Source of the DNA: an uncultured Solirubrobacteraceae bacterium | GTDB lineage: Bacteria; Actinomycetota; Thermoleophilia; Solirubrobacterales; Solirubrobacteraceae | Reading direction: 5' to 3' | Length of the DNA stretch: 59,088 nucleotides | NCBI GenBank assembly: GCA_902806205.1 | Contig: CADCVR010000065.1 | Span: 1 to 59,088, forward strand | Position numbers and translations under genes: made by a program | Notes under the pieces: model-generated | The model's input: the letters and a program-made list of their open reading frames with translations, nothing else | Told to the model about the DNA's origin: nothing | Database searches by the model: none | Part shown: positions 50,218-57,719 of the stretch, piece after piece | How the letters are laid out: each line of letters starts with the position of its first letter | Position numbering within the stretch: the stretch's first letter is position 1

Positions 50218-51057
50218 ATGCGGACGATCCTCGTCATCGCCAACCAGACGATCGGTGGCGCGAACCTGCTTCAGACCATCAAGGACAGGGTGGAGGCCGC
50301 CGACGGCGACGCGCGTGTCGTCATCGCCGTACCCCGCGTCCCGCCGCGCCGCGGGAACATCATCTACGAGGACGCCGTCTTCGAGGCCGCGCAGGTGCGC
50401 ATCGACCTCGCGCGCTCGTTCCTGCGCGAGGCGGGCATCACGGCGATCGGGGAGGTCGGCGACCCGGATCCGTACACCGCGACGATGGACGCCATCGAGG
50501 AGCACCACCCCGACGAGGTGGTGGTCTCCACCTTGCCGGCGACCTCCTCCGGGTGGCTGCGGCGTGACCTGATCGATCGCATCCGCGACGCGTCGGGGCT
50601 TCCGGTCGAGCACGTCGTCGTCGACTTGCAGGCCGAGGGCCTCCCGTTCAAGGTGACCCTGGTGGTCGCCAACCGGACGGCCGCGGGTGACGATCTGCTC
50701 GCCCGCCTCGACGAGATGGCCTCCGAGGGCGACCGGCGCCTGTTCATCGCCTGCGTGCCCCAGGAGGGTGGCGACGGCTCGGCGGCCGCGAGGGCCCGCA
50801 GCCGCCTGGCGCAGATGGTCGACCGGATCCGCTCGCGAGGCCACCTCGCCGCGGGCATCGTCGGCGACCCCGACCCCTACACCGCGGTCATGAACGCCCT
50901 GGAGTTCTTCCGCGTCGACGACATCGTCATCTCGACGCTGCCGGCGACGCGGTCGGGCTGGCTGCGAGCGGACCTCATCAAGCGCGTCGCCGGCGCGACC
51001 GACAAGCCCGTCATCCACTTCGAGGTCGCGTCGGCCGACACGCCGGCGCGGGCCTGA
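50218..51057 (+). CDS. Duplicated universal-stress-protein-like protein inside the cox cluster
   Basis: 279 residues made of two similar halves. Each has an N-terminal strand (ILVIANQTIGGANLL; VTLVVANRTAAGDDLL) and ends with GDPDPYTATMDAI then VVSTLPATSSGWLRRDLI, or GDPDPYTAVMNAL then VISTLPATRSGWLRADLI. The fold order fits Usp/HUP-like domains, but the usual ATP-binding GxxG motif is replaced by STLPATxSGWLRxDLI. A strong AAGGAGG ribosome site shows high translation. Between ctaD2 and ctaE, it may assist or regulate the oxidase; function unknown. Confidence 0.75.
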   Translation: MRTILVIANQTIGGANLLQTIKDRVEAADGDARVVIAVPRVPPRRGNIIYEDAVFEAAQVRIDLARSFLREAGITAIGEVGDPDPYTATMDAIEEHHPDEVVVSTLPATSSGWLRRDLIDRIRDASGLPVEHVVVDLQAEGLPFKVTLVVANRTAAGDDLLARLDEMASEGDRRLFIACVPQEGGDGSAAARARSRLAQMVDRIRSRGHLAAGIVGDPDPYTAVMNALEFFRVDDIVISTLPATRSGWLRADLIKRVAGATDKPVIHFEVASADTPARA

Positions 51058-51070
51058 GGAGCCGTATCTC

Positions 51071-51685
51071 ATGGACGCCGCCGTGCCCCTCGCGGGGGCT
51101 CACGACACCCACCACCACGGCCCGCCCGAGGCGAACCGGAGCTCGCGCGTCGACCCGCAGCTGCTGGGGATGCTGCTGTTCATCATCTCCGAGATCATGG
51201 TCTTCGCGGCCTTCTTCACGGCCTACTTCTTCATCCGCATCGTCGGCGAGAACGAGTGGCCGGCCCGCGGGACCGAACTGCCCGTGCTCGTCGCGGGCGT
51301 CAACACGGCGATCCTCCTCTCGAGCTCGCTGACGCTCCACTGGGCGCAGACGAGCGTCAAGAACGGCAACCGCTTCGGGCTGAAGGCCGGGATGTTCACG
51401 ACGTTCCTGCTCGGCGCGACGTTCCTGCTCGTCCAGGTCAACGAGTACGTCCACATCGGCTTCTCCCCCGCCGACCACGCGCAGGGCTCGGTGTTCTACG
51501 GGCTCACCGGCCTGCACGGCGCCCACGTCTTCATCGGCCTGCTGCTGCTCGGCGTGGTCACGGTGCGCTCATTCCGCGGGCACTTCTCCAAGGAGGAGCA
51601 CCGCGGGCTCGAGATTCCCGGGATCTACTGGCACTTCGTCGACGTCATGTGGATCGTCGTCTACACGACCATCTACATCATCTAG
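51071..51685 (+). CDS. ctaE: Cytochrome c oxidase subunit III
   Basis: 204 residues, five membrane spans: LGMLLFIISEIMVFAAFFTA, a helix with VLVAGVNTAILLSSSLTLHW, FTTFLLGATFLLVQVNEYV, HGAHVFIGLLLLGVVTV and the final FVDVMWIVVYTTIYII. The EYVHIGF and YGLTGLHGAHVF segments are standard. It is the only subunit III in the window, so it either belongs to the A2 set alone or serves both oxidases. It starts 13 bases after the USP-like gene. Confidence 0.94.
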   Translation: MDAAVPLAGAHDTHHHGPPEANRSSRVDPQLLGMLLFIISEIMVFAAFFTAYFFIRIVGENEWPARGTELPVLVAGVNTAILLSSSLTLHWAQTSVKNGNRFGLKAGMFTTFLLGATFLLVQVNEYVHIGFSPADHAQGSVFYGLTGLHGAHVFIGLLLLGVVTVRSFRGHFSKEEHRGLEIPGIYWHFVDVMWIVVYTTIYII

Positions 51686-51799
51686 GTGATGGGCAACCCG
51701 CTGAAGTCCGAGGACGCCGCCTTTCGTCTCCTGCTCGGGGTAGCGGCGGTCGCGGGGGTCGTCATCGCGCTCGTGCTGCTCGGGCGGGCGCTGCTGTAG
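51686..51799 (+). CDS. 37-residue single-span peptide of the second cox set
   Basis: It reads VMGNPLKSEDAAFRLLLGVA, then AVAGVVIALVLLGRALL, one membrane helix with an acidic N-terminus. It begins at GTG 51686 directly after the ctaE stop (an in-frame ATG follows). It has the same length as the small peptide of the first set but no clear sequence similarity. Probable small oxidase subunit or assembly peptide. Confidence 0.6.
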   Translation: MMGNPLKSEDAAFRLLLGVAAVAGVVIALVLLGRALL

Positions 51800-51873
51800 G
51801 ACCACTGAGCAGGCCAGCCCTCACGCCCCGAGCGCCGCGACCTCGACGATCGGACCGCCGCCCTCCGGAGCTT

Positions 51874-51888
51874 TCAGTCTCGGACTGA
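51874..51888. terminator. Hairpin between convergent cox and cytochrome c genes
   Basis: TCAGTC-TCG-GACTGA, perfect 6-bp arms, in the convergent region. No strong T-tract; it probably works with the adjacent hairpin at 51904. Confidence 0.4.
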
Positions 51889-51903
51889 GGTGTCCAGCGC
51901 GAC

Positions 51904-51930
51904 GATCGGGCGTCGTCCGATCATTTCTTG
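51904..51930 (+). terminator. Terminator of the second cox operon
   Basis: GATCGG-7-CCGATC hairpin (51904-51922) followed by the T-rich ATTTCTTG on the plus strand. It overlaps the 3' end of the convergent gene. Confidence 0.55.
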
Positions 51931-52658
51931 ACCGTGAGCGTGCCCTCCATGCCGGCCGGGCGATGGCCGGGCACCGAGCAGTAGTACACGTAGTCGCCGG
52001 GGGTGAACTTCGCGCTGAAGTCCACCGAGCCCTTCGGGATGACCGGGGTCTTTCCCTTGCCGTCGATGACCAGGTCGTGCGGGACCCCGGACTCGTTGGT
52101 CATCACGAGCTTGAGCGTGCCGGCCTCGGCCATCGCGGCCTTGGAGTCGTAGAGCAGCGCGCCTGAGGGGTCGGCCGGGATCGTCAGCGTGTCGCCCTTG
52201 GCGACGATGGGCTTGCCCGCGCCGGCCTCCTTGACGGCGGCCCCGAGCAGGCCTGCGTCCTTGCCCGACTTGCTCACGACGGCGGCGACGTACTCGGAGA
52301 TGTTCTCGGCCTCCTCGCCCTTCGCCAGGTCGGCGGGCATGATCCCGGCGCCCTCCACTCCCGCCATGGACGGGTGGGCGATCTGCTGGCGGACGAGGCC
52401 ACGGACGCCGTCCGTGCCGAGGCCGTCGGCGAGGCTCTGACGAAATGCCTCGTCGAGGTCTGGTCCGGCCAGACCCTTGGTTCCCGCGCGATTGAGAATG
52501 TGGCAGGAGCCGCACTTCTTCACGAAGGCCTGCTTGCCGGCGATCTGGTCGGCTTCGCCCCCCTTGACCGAGCAGGCCGACAGCCCGAGGGGCGCAGCGA
52601 CGATGAGTGCGCCGGCGAGCATGCGGGCGGGGGAGCGGGATCGAGCGCTTCGCTGCAT
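51921..52658 (-). CDS. Cytochrome c-cupredoxin fusion lipoprotein
   Basis: 245 residues. Lipoprotein signal ending LSAC (C29), a class I cytochrome c domain with CGSCH (49-53) and a likely axial Met at 107 (GIMPADL), then a cupredoxin domain with H194 (VPHDLV), C227, H232 and M237 (YYCSVPGHRPAGM). Two redox centres on one lipid anchor could pass electrons directly to the CuA subunit of the neighbouring oxidase. Convergent with that operon. The start ATG lies inside a predicted mRNA hairpin (52655-52695). Confidence 0.88.
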   Translation of the reverse strand: MQRSARSRSPARMLAGALIVAAPLGLSACSVKGGEADQIAGKQAFVKKCGSCHILNRAGTKGLAGPDLDEAFRQSLADGLGTDGVRGLVRQQIAHPSMAGVEGAGIMPADLAKGEEAENISEYVAAVVSKSGKDAGLLGAAVKEAGAGKPIVAKGDTLTIPADPSGALLYDSKAAMAEAGTLKLVMTNESGVPHDLVIDGKGKTPVIPKGSVDFSAKFTPGDYVYYCSVPGHRPAGMEGTLTVKK

Positions 52659-52695
52659 CGTCCGCCGACATTAGCTCAGAACGGCGGAACGATGC
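52655..52695 (-). promoter_or_regulatory. 5' hairpin enclosing the start codon of the cytochrome c-cupredoxin gene
   Basis: In the minus-strand transcript GCAUCGU-U-CCGCC pairs with GGCGG-ACGAUGC, 12 pairs with a one-base bulge and a 16-base loop. The AUG start is within the 3' arm. It could hide the start and act as a translational switch, or be a protein-binding palindrome in the divergent promoter region. Confidence 0.5.
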
Positions 52696-52769
52696 GACGC
52701 TGCCGCGGAGCCGCTCTTCGGCCGCAAATCAGATGGCGCACCGCCGCGCCCCCGCGCTAGGCTGGCCGC

Positions 52770-53048
52770 GTGATCCGCCGTCAGCGCTACCGCCTGCGCA
52801 CGCCCTCCACGGGGCGCGAGGTCCTCGTCGAGGCCGAGCCCGGCAAGATCTACCGCGACCGCGACACCGGCGAGCCCCTCGAAGTCGTCGGCAAGGTCCT
52901 GCCGCTCGCGCCGTCGCCCTCCAAGCTGCCCTGGGCGGTCGAGAACCTCCGCTTCTGCCCCCACTGCGACCAACTCGCGCAGAAGGACCTGAACGACTGC
53001 CCGAACTGCGGGCGCCGAATGGGTCCCCTGTCCGAGCCTGCGCGGTAG
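52770..53048 (+). CDS. Small zinc-ribbon protein
   Basis: 92 residues. An N-terminal basic beta-rich region (MIRRQRYRLRTPSTGREVLV), then a C-terminal zinc ribbon with two CxxC pairs, CPHC and CPNC (RFCPHCDQLAQKDLNDCPNC). May bind nucleic acid or a protein partner; function unknown. It diverges from the cytochrome c-cupredoxin gene. Confidence 0.7.
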   Translation: MIRRQRYRLRTPSTGREVLVEAEPGKIYRDRDTGEPLEVVGKVLPLAPSPSKLPWAVENLRFCPHCDQLAQKDLNDCPNCGRRMGPLSEPAR

Positions 53049-53055
53049 CCCTTCC

Positions 53056-53535
53056 GTGCGCCGCCGCCTGATCCCCCTGCTGACCTGCCTGCTCGTGGCG
53101 GGTGCGGCTGCGGGCTGCGGCAGCACCGAGGTCGCCGGCGACGTCGTCCCGAAGACCACCCCCGAGCTGACGCCCCCGCCCATCGAGCTCGCCGAAGCCC
53201 CCACACCCGCCGCCGCCGACGGAACGGGAGCGACCGGCGCGAGCGGCAGCACGGGCGCCACGGGCACCGGAGGTACTTCGGGCGCCGCCAGCCCCTCGAG
53301 TTCCGGTGGTGCGGCCTCCGGTGGCGGCACGGCGGCGCCGGTCACTCCCGCCCCCGCGGCGCCGGCGACCCCCGCCCCGGCCGCCCCGACGCCAACCACC
53401 GGCGGCGCCGGCGACGGCACCGCCCCGGAGCCCGACGCCAACCCCGGCGGTGGGGCCAAGGCCAACCCGGGCGGGGCCTCGCCCGGCGGCCTCAGCGACT
53501 TCTGCGCGCAGAACCCCGGGGCCTGCGGTCAGTAA
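53056..53535 (+). CDS. Low-complexity lipoprotein
   Basis: 159 residues. Lipoprotein signal (MRRRLIPLLTCLLVAGAAAG, lipidated Cys next), a short ordered segment (STEVAGDVVPKTTPELTPPP), then about 90 residues of Gly/Ala/Ser/Thr/Pro repeats and a short Cys-containing end (SDFCAQNPGACGQ). It is probably a surface stalk or wall-spanning linker. GTG 53056, 7 bases after the zinc-ribbon stop. Confidence 0.7.
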   Translation: MRRRLIPLLTCLLVAGAAAGCGSTEVAGDVVPKTTPELTPPPIELAEAPTPAAADGTGATGASGSTGATGTGGTSGAASPSSSGGAASGGGTAAPVTPAPAAPATPAPAAPTPTTGGAGDGTAPEPDANPGGGAKANPGGASPGGLSDFCAQNPGACGQ

Positions 53536-53597
53536 CCCAGCGGTGGCAGCGACCGCCGGAGACTTGAGGCGCGCGCGGTACCCCGGGCCGCCACCGG

Positions 53598-54320
53598 TCA
53601 ACCCCTGGAGCCCCTCCGGCGGGAGGTGTCGGTTTCGACCCCGCTCGCCGGCTTGGGATCGGTGACGACCGTCGCGGTATAGGTGAGCCGCGCGGTGCGG
53701 TAGAGGCAGAAGAAGCGGGTGATGTTGTTCATGCCGAGCTGCGCCGTCGGCTTGGCGAAGTCGTTGCAGCCCCCCTTGGGCCGGGACGCGCGCCAGGAGA
53801 CGGTGCCGGGCTGGTTGATCGACAGCGCGGGGGCCCACGTCGGCACGGAGATGCCGATGACGTTGCCCTTCTTCACCGGGATCGACTTCTGCAGGGCGAA
53901 CTGCGCGGTCTGGCCGAAGTACGGCTCGAGCGCGACCGGTTCGCCTTGGGCGAGGATGCGCGCGTAGAGCTTGTTGCCGGGGCGCAGGACCGTGAGCTGC
54001 GCGGTCGACTCGCCGCCGAGGTTCTTCTCGAAGAACTCGATCTGCTTCTTGCCGGGGCGCGAGAGCTTGATCGTCCAGGCGACGATGCGCCCGTCCTCCT
54101 TGACGACATGGGTGTCGCGCGCCCCGCCGACCTTCACCTGGTAACCCGTGGTACGCGATATGGCCAGGCAGGGCTTGGCGGGGCAGGCGGGGTCCGGCAT
54201 GGCGTTCTCGCCCTGGACGGTCCCGATCTCGAAGATCGCCGCGACGGCGATCGCCGGCATGGCGATCGTGGTCGCGACCACTGCTGCGATGGCCGCTGGT
54301 GTCTTTCTCATCACCCCCAT
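53598..54320 (-). CDS. Secreted protein of unknown function
   Basis: 240 residues (start ATG 54320 or 54311). Signal peptide (KTPAAIAAVVATTIAMPAIA), then a beta-rich domain with Cys residues in DPACPAKPCLAISRTTGYQV and a late KGGCNDF and RFFCLYRTARLTYTATV pair, suggesting disulfides. Repeated short strands (SRPGKKQIEFFEKNLGG; NKLYARILAQGEPVALEPYF) fit a compact secreted sandwich. I recognise no characterised family. Monocistronic, divergent from the ABC exporter. Confidence 0.65.
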   Translation of the reverse strand: MGVMRKTPAAIAAVVATTIAMPAIAVAAIFEIGTVQGENAMPDPACPAKPCLAISRTTGYQVKVGGARDTHVVKEDGRIVAWTIKLSRPGKKQIEFFEKNLGGESTAQLTVLRPGNKLYARILAQGEPVALEPYFGQTAQFALQKSIPVKKGNVIGISVPTWAPALSINQPGTVSWRASRPKGGCNDFAKPTAQLGMNNITRFFCLYRTARLTYTATVVTDPKPASGVETDTSRRRGSRG

Positions 54321-54387
54321 TCAACACCGTGACGCCGACGAGTTGCGGGGAGGAGGGTGGGCAGATGCCGAATACACTGCCCGCGGC

Positions 54388-55353
54388 ATGGCGACGATCG
54401 ACGTCCGAGGTCTCGAGCGGGAATACAAGAGCGGCCTCAAGGCCGTCCGCGGGATCGATCTCGCGGTGGCTCCCGGCGAGGTCTACGGTTTCCTCGGACC
54501 CAACGGCGCGGGCAAGACGACCACGGTGCGGATGCTCGTGACGCTGCTGCGGCCGACGGGCGGCTCCGCGACCGTCGCAGGCTTCGACGTGTCCACCGAG
54601 CCCGCCCAGGTGCGAAAGCGCATCGGGGTGGCGCTGCAGGAGGCCGCCCTCGACCTCCTGATGACCGGCCGCGAGCTCATGGAGCTCCAGGCGACGCTGC
54701 ACGGGTTGGCCGCGCGCAGCGTGCGCGGCCGGGCCGACGACCTGATCGGTCGCGTCGGGCTCAGCCAGGCCGCCGACCGCCGCGTCGCCACGTACTCGGG
54801 TGGCATGCGCCGCCGCCTGGATCTCGCGATGGCGCTCGTTCACGAGCCGGAGGTGCTCTTCCTCGACGAGCCGACCACGGGCCTGGACCCGACGTCCCGC
54901 GCGACGCTGTGGGACGAGGTGCGCCGGCTGAGAGCCGACGGCACCACGGTCTTCCTCACCACCCAGTACCTCGAGGAGGCCGATCAGCTCGCCGACCGCG
55001 TGGGAATCATCGCCGACGGGCTGATCGTCGCCGAAGGCACGCCGGCCGCGCTGAAGGCCGAGATCGGGCTGCCGCACCTGGACGTCACGTTCATGGAATG
55101 CCCGGACCTCGGGCACGCGCGCGATCTGCTGCTCGCCTTCGGGAAGCTGCGGCCGGCTCCCGACGGCGTGGACGTCTCCGTGGCCGTCGCCGCGGGCGCC
55201 GCGGAGATCGCTCCCGTCGTACGCGTACTCGACGAGGCGGGCTTCACGGTGGCGGCGCTGGAGCTCGTCGAACCGTCGCTCGACGACGTCTTCGCGGAGA
55301 AGACGGGCCGGCACCTCGAAGGCGCCGCCCAGCCCGCTGCGACGCCGGCGTGA
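54388..55353 (+). CDS. ABC-2 type transporter ATP-binding protein (DrrA-like)
   Basis: 321 residues. Walker A GPNGAGKTTT, Q-loop (ALQEAALD), signature TYSGGMRRRLDLAMALV, Walker B EVLFLDEPTTGLDP and H-loop region QYLEEADQLADRV (the usual switch His is a Gln here, as in DrrA-type proteins). The C-terminal DrrA extension (VELVEPSLDDVFAEKTGRH) is present. Drives a drug or natural-product exporter with the two permeases downstream. Confidence 0.92.
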   Translation: MATIDVRGLEREYKSGLKAVRGIDLAVAPGEVYGFLGPNGAGKTTTVRMLVTLLRPTGGSATVAGFDVSTEPAQVRKRIGVALQEAALDLLMTGRELMELQATLHGLAARSVRGRADDLIGRVGLSQAADRRVATYSGGMRRRLDLAMALVHEPEVLFLDEPTTGLDPTSRATLWDEVRRLRADGTTVFLTTQYLEEADQLADRVGIIADGLIVAEGTPAALKAEIGLPHLDVTFMECPDLGHARDLLLAFGKLRPAPDGVDVSVAVAAGAAEIAPVVRVLDEAGFTVAALELVEPSLDDVFAEKTGRHLEGAAQPAATPA

Positions 55354-56117
55354 CCCGCGTCGTCCTCGCGCTCACGCGCCGTTCGCTCCGCGGCAGCCTG
55401 CGGCGTCCGCAGTTCCTCGCGCCGCTCGTGATCTTCCCGATGCTGTTCCTGGCGGTCAACGTCGGCGGCCTCACGGAGACGACGAGCCTCGAGGGCTTCC
55501 CCGCGGTCCGCGGCTTTCTCGACTTCCAGCTCGCGGGCGCGCTGACGCAGTCGCTGCTGATCAGCGGCGTCACGACGGGGATCGCCAGCGCCCTGGAGAT
55601 CGAGGGCGGCTTCTTCGACCGCCTCGTCGCCTCCCCCATCCCCCGCGTGGCGATCGTGCTCGGCCGCCTGGTCGCCACGGGGCTGCTGGCGGGCGTCCAG
55701 GTGCTGTTCTTCCTCGGGCTCGGCCTCCTGTTCGGCGCCGAGATCGTCGGCGGTGTGCCCGGGGTGCTCGTCGTGCTCGCGATCGGGGTCCTCGCCGGAA
55801 TCGGCTTCGGGGCGATCGGCCAGGCGATCGCGCTCCGGGCCCGCAACGCCTCGACGGTCCAGGGGATCTTCCCGCTGGTGCTCGTCGTCCTCTTCGTCTC
55901 CTCCGCCTTCTTTCCCCGGGCACTGCTCTCCGCCCCGGCGGACTCCATCGCGCGCTTCAATCCGCTGAGCTACCTCGCCGACGGGCTGCGCGACCCGATC
56001 ATCTCCACGGTGAGCCTCGCCCCCGTGCTCGAGGGCTTCGCGGCTGCGGCCGGGATCGCCGCCGTCGCCATGGCCTTGAGCGTGCTGGCGCTGCGCGGAC
56101 GGCTGCGAGAAGCATGA
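55350..56117 (+). CDS. ABC-2 type permease (DrrB-like) 1
   Basis: About 255 residues, six membrane spans. Typical ABC-2 segments: FLAPLVIFPMLFLAVNVGG, then EGGFFDRLVASPIPR, the helical SALEIE stretch and the VLFVSSAFFPRALLSAPADS loop with FNPLSYLADGLRD near the end. GTG 55350 overlaps the ATPase stop as GTGA. It pairs with the second permease to form the membrane channel. Confidence 0.88.
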   Translation: MTRVVLALTRRSLRGSLRRPQFLAPLVIFPMLFLAVNVGGLTETTSLEGFPAVRGFLDFQLAGALTQSLLISGVTTGIASALEIEGGFFDRLVASPIPRVAIVLGRLVATGLLAGVQVLFFLGLGLLFGAEIVGGVPGVLVVLAIGVLAGIGFGAIGQAIALRARNASTVQGIFPLVLVVLFVSSAFFPRALLSAPADSIARFNPLSYLADGLRDPIISTVSLAPVLEGFAAAAGIAAVAMALSVLALRGRLREA

Positions 56118-56881
56118 GCCGCATGCAACTCGCGGTCGTCGCCGCCCTCGTGCGTCGCGCGCTCAACGAGATCACGCGCGTCCCGGGTGCCGCGATCCCC
56201 GGGGTCCTCGCGCCGACGATCTTCGTCGTCGGCCTCACGAGCGTCTTCGGGCAGGTTGATCGCCTCGCCGGCTTCGGCGAGGTCGACTTCCGGACGTTCG
56301 TCGTCCCCGTGGGCTTCTTGCAGGCGGCGGGCTTCACGGGCGCCGCGACGGGCGTGAACCTCGCCCGGGACATCGAGCGGGGGTGGTTCGACCGGCTGCT
56401 GCTGTGCCCGGCGCCGCGGCTGACCGTGCTCACCGGCGTCGTCGCCAGCGCGGGACTGCGCTGCCTGCTCCCGGTGGCGTTCCTCTTCGCCGTGGCCCTG
56501 GCGACCGGGGTGCCCTTCCCCGGGGTCGACGGGCTGCTGGTGGCGCTGTTGCTCGTCATGGGGCTGGCGTCCACCCTGGCCTGCTTCGCGGTGACGCTGG
56601 CGCTGCGCTTCCGCACGCAGCAGGCCGCGCCGCTGATGCAGATGGGCGCCTTCGCCGGGGTCCTCTTCACGCCGGCCTACGCCCCCGAGGAGCTGCTCGC
56701 GGGCTGGCTGGAAGCCATCGCGACGGTCAACCCGGTCACCCACGTGCTCGCCGGCGTGCGGCAGGGCTTCGTCGGCGAGGTGACCTGGGGCGACACGTGG
56801 CCCGCCGGGCTGGCCCTCGCGGGCATGGCCGTCGCCTTCGGCGCGTTCGCCGCGCGGGGGCTGCGACGCTACTCGAGCTGA
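56114..56881 (+). CDS. ABC-2 type permease (DrrB-like) 2
   Basis: 255 residues, six spans. Related to permease 1: NEITRVPGAAIPGVLAPTIF, DIERGWFDRLLLCPAPR, then ASTLACFAVTLALRF and FAGVLFTPAYAPEELL, with the late NPVTHVLAGVRQ motif. ATGA overlap with permease 1. The ATPase, permease, permease order gives one heterodimeric exporter. The cargo is unknown. Confidence 0.88.
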   Translation: MSRMQLAVVAALVRRALNEITRVPGAAIPGVLAPTIFVVGLTSVFGQVDRLAGFGEVDFRTFVVPVGFLQAAGFTGAATGVNLARDIERGWFDRLLLCPAPRLTVLTGVVASAGLRCLLPVAFLFAVALATGVPFPGVDGLLVALLLVMGLASTLACFAVTLALRFRTQQAAPLMQMGAFAGVLFTPAYAPEELLAGWLEAIATVNPVTHVLAGVRQGFVGEVTWGDTWPAGLALAGMAVAFGAFAARGLRRYSS

Positions 56882-56894
56882 GCGCCGTCGGGCG

Positions 56895-57719
56895 TCAGGC
56901 CGCCCGCGACGACGGCGCGGTCGGGTGGCGGTCGAGGTGCTCGAGCACGGCGGCCGCCGACGCCGCCTCGGCGTCCGTGGTCATCATGTGGCCGCAGCGC
57001 TCGAGCAGGACCAGCCGTGCGCCGGGGATCGCCGCTGCGAGCTCGCGCGCGCGGACCGGCGGGACGACGGCGTCCTGCGCCCCGTGGAGGATCGTCACGC
57101 CGAGCCCGGCGAGCTCCCCGAGACGCCCGAGCGCGTTGTGACCGGCCACCGCGAGCAGCTGGGCCGCCACCGTCCGCGGGTCCTGCAGCTCGCCGCCGCG
57201 GGTGCGCAGGTCCTCCTCCACGAGCTCGGGACGATCGCGGAGCGTCTCGGCGGCGTACAGGGCGGGTGCGAGCAGCTCCCAGGCGCGTTCCGGGCCGACG
57301 AGCGGCCGCAAGGCGCCCGCGCCGAGCAGCCGCCACGGCGGCGCGCCGCGCAGGCCGACGGCGGTCGTCGAGCCCAGTACCAGCGACGCCACGCGGTCGC
57401 GGTGCTCCAGCGCGAGCCGCTGGGCGACCATGCCGCCCAGCGAGACGCCCATGACGTGCGCGCGCTCGACCCCGGCCGCGTCCATCACACAGAGCACGTC
57501 AGCGACAAGCTCCTCCGAGGTGAAGCGGCCGCGAATCGGATCCGAGCCACCCGTCCCGCGGTTGTCGAGCGTGACCACGCGCACGGTCGGCGGGAGGTTG
57601 CGCAGTAGGCGCCACCAGGCGCGACCCGAGCCGCCGAGGCCCATGATCAGGACCAGGGGCTCGCCGTCGCCCTGCTCCTGCCAGCAGATCGACGTGCCGT
57701 CACAGACGGCTGCGGCCAC
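56895..57719 (-). CDS. Alpha/beta hydrolase
   Basis: 274 residues. Core motifs: IMGLGGSGRAWW (oxyanion region), DNRGTGGSD, nucleophile elbow GVSLGG, catalytic Asp in LHGAQDAVVP and His in CGHMM. Similar to esterases, lactonases (3-oxoadipate enol-lactonase type) or C-C hydrolases; substrate unknown. GTG 57719 lies next to the stop of the upstream enoyl-CoA hydratase gene, so the HIT, hydratase and hydrolase genes form an operon. Confidence 0.88.
   Translation of the reverse strand: MAAAVCDGTSICWQEQGDGEPLVLIMGLGGSGRAWWRLLRNLPPTVRVVTLDNRGTGGSDPIRGRFTSEELVADVLCVMDAAGVERAHVMGVSLGGMVAQRLALEHRDRVASLVLGSTTAVGLRGAPPWRLLGAGALRPLVGPERAWELLAPALYAAETLRDRPELVEEDLRTRGGELQDPRTVAAQLLAVAGHNALGRLGELAGLGVTILHGAQDAVVPPVRARELAAAIPGARLVLLERCGHMMTTDAEAASAAAVLEHLDRHPTAPSSRAA

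Noticed and set aside
53220-53470. Gly/Ala/Thr/Pro repeats as a possible minisatellite or CRISPR-like array
   Set aside because: The repeats are codon-based low complexity within the lipoprotein linker, irregular at DNA level, with no spacer structure.
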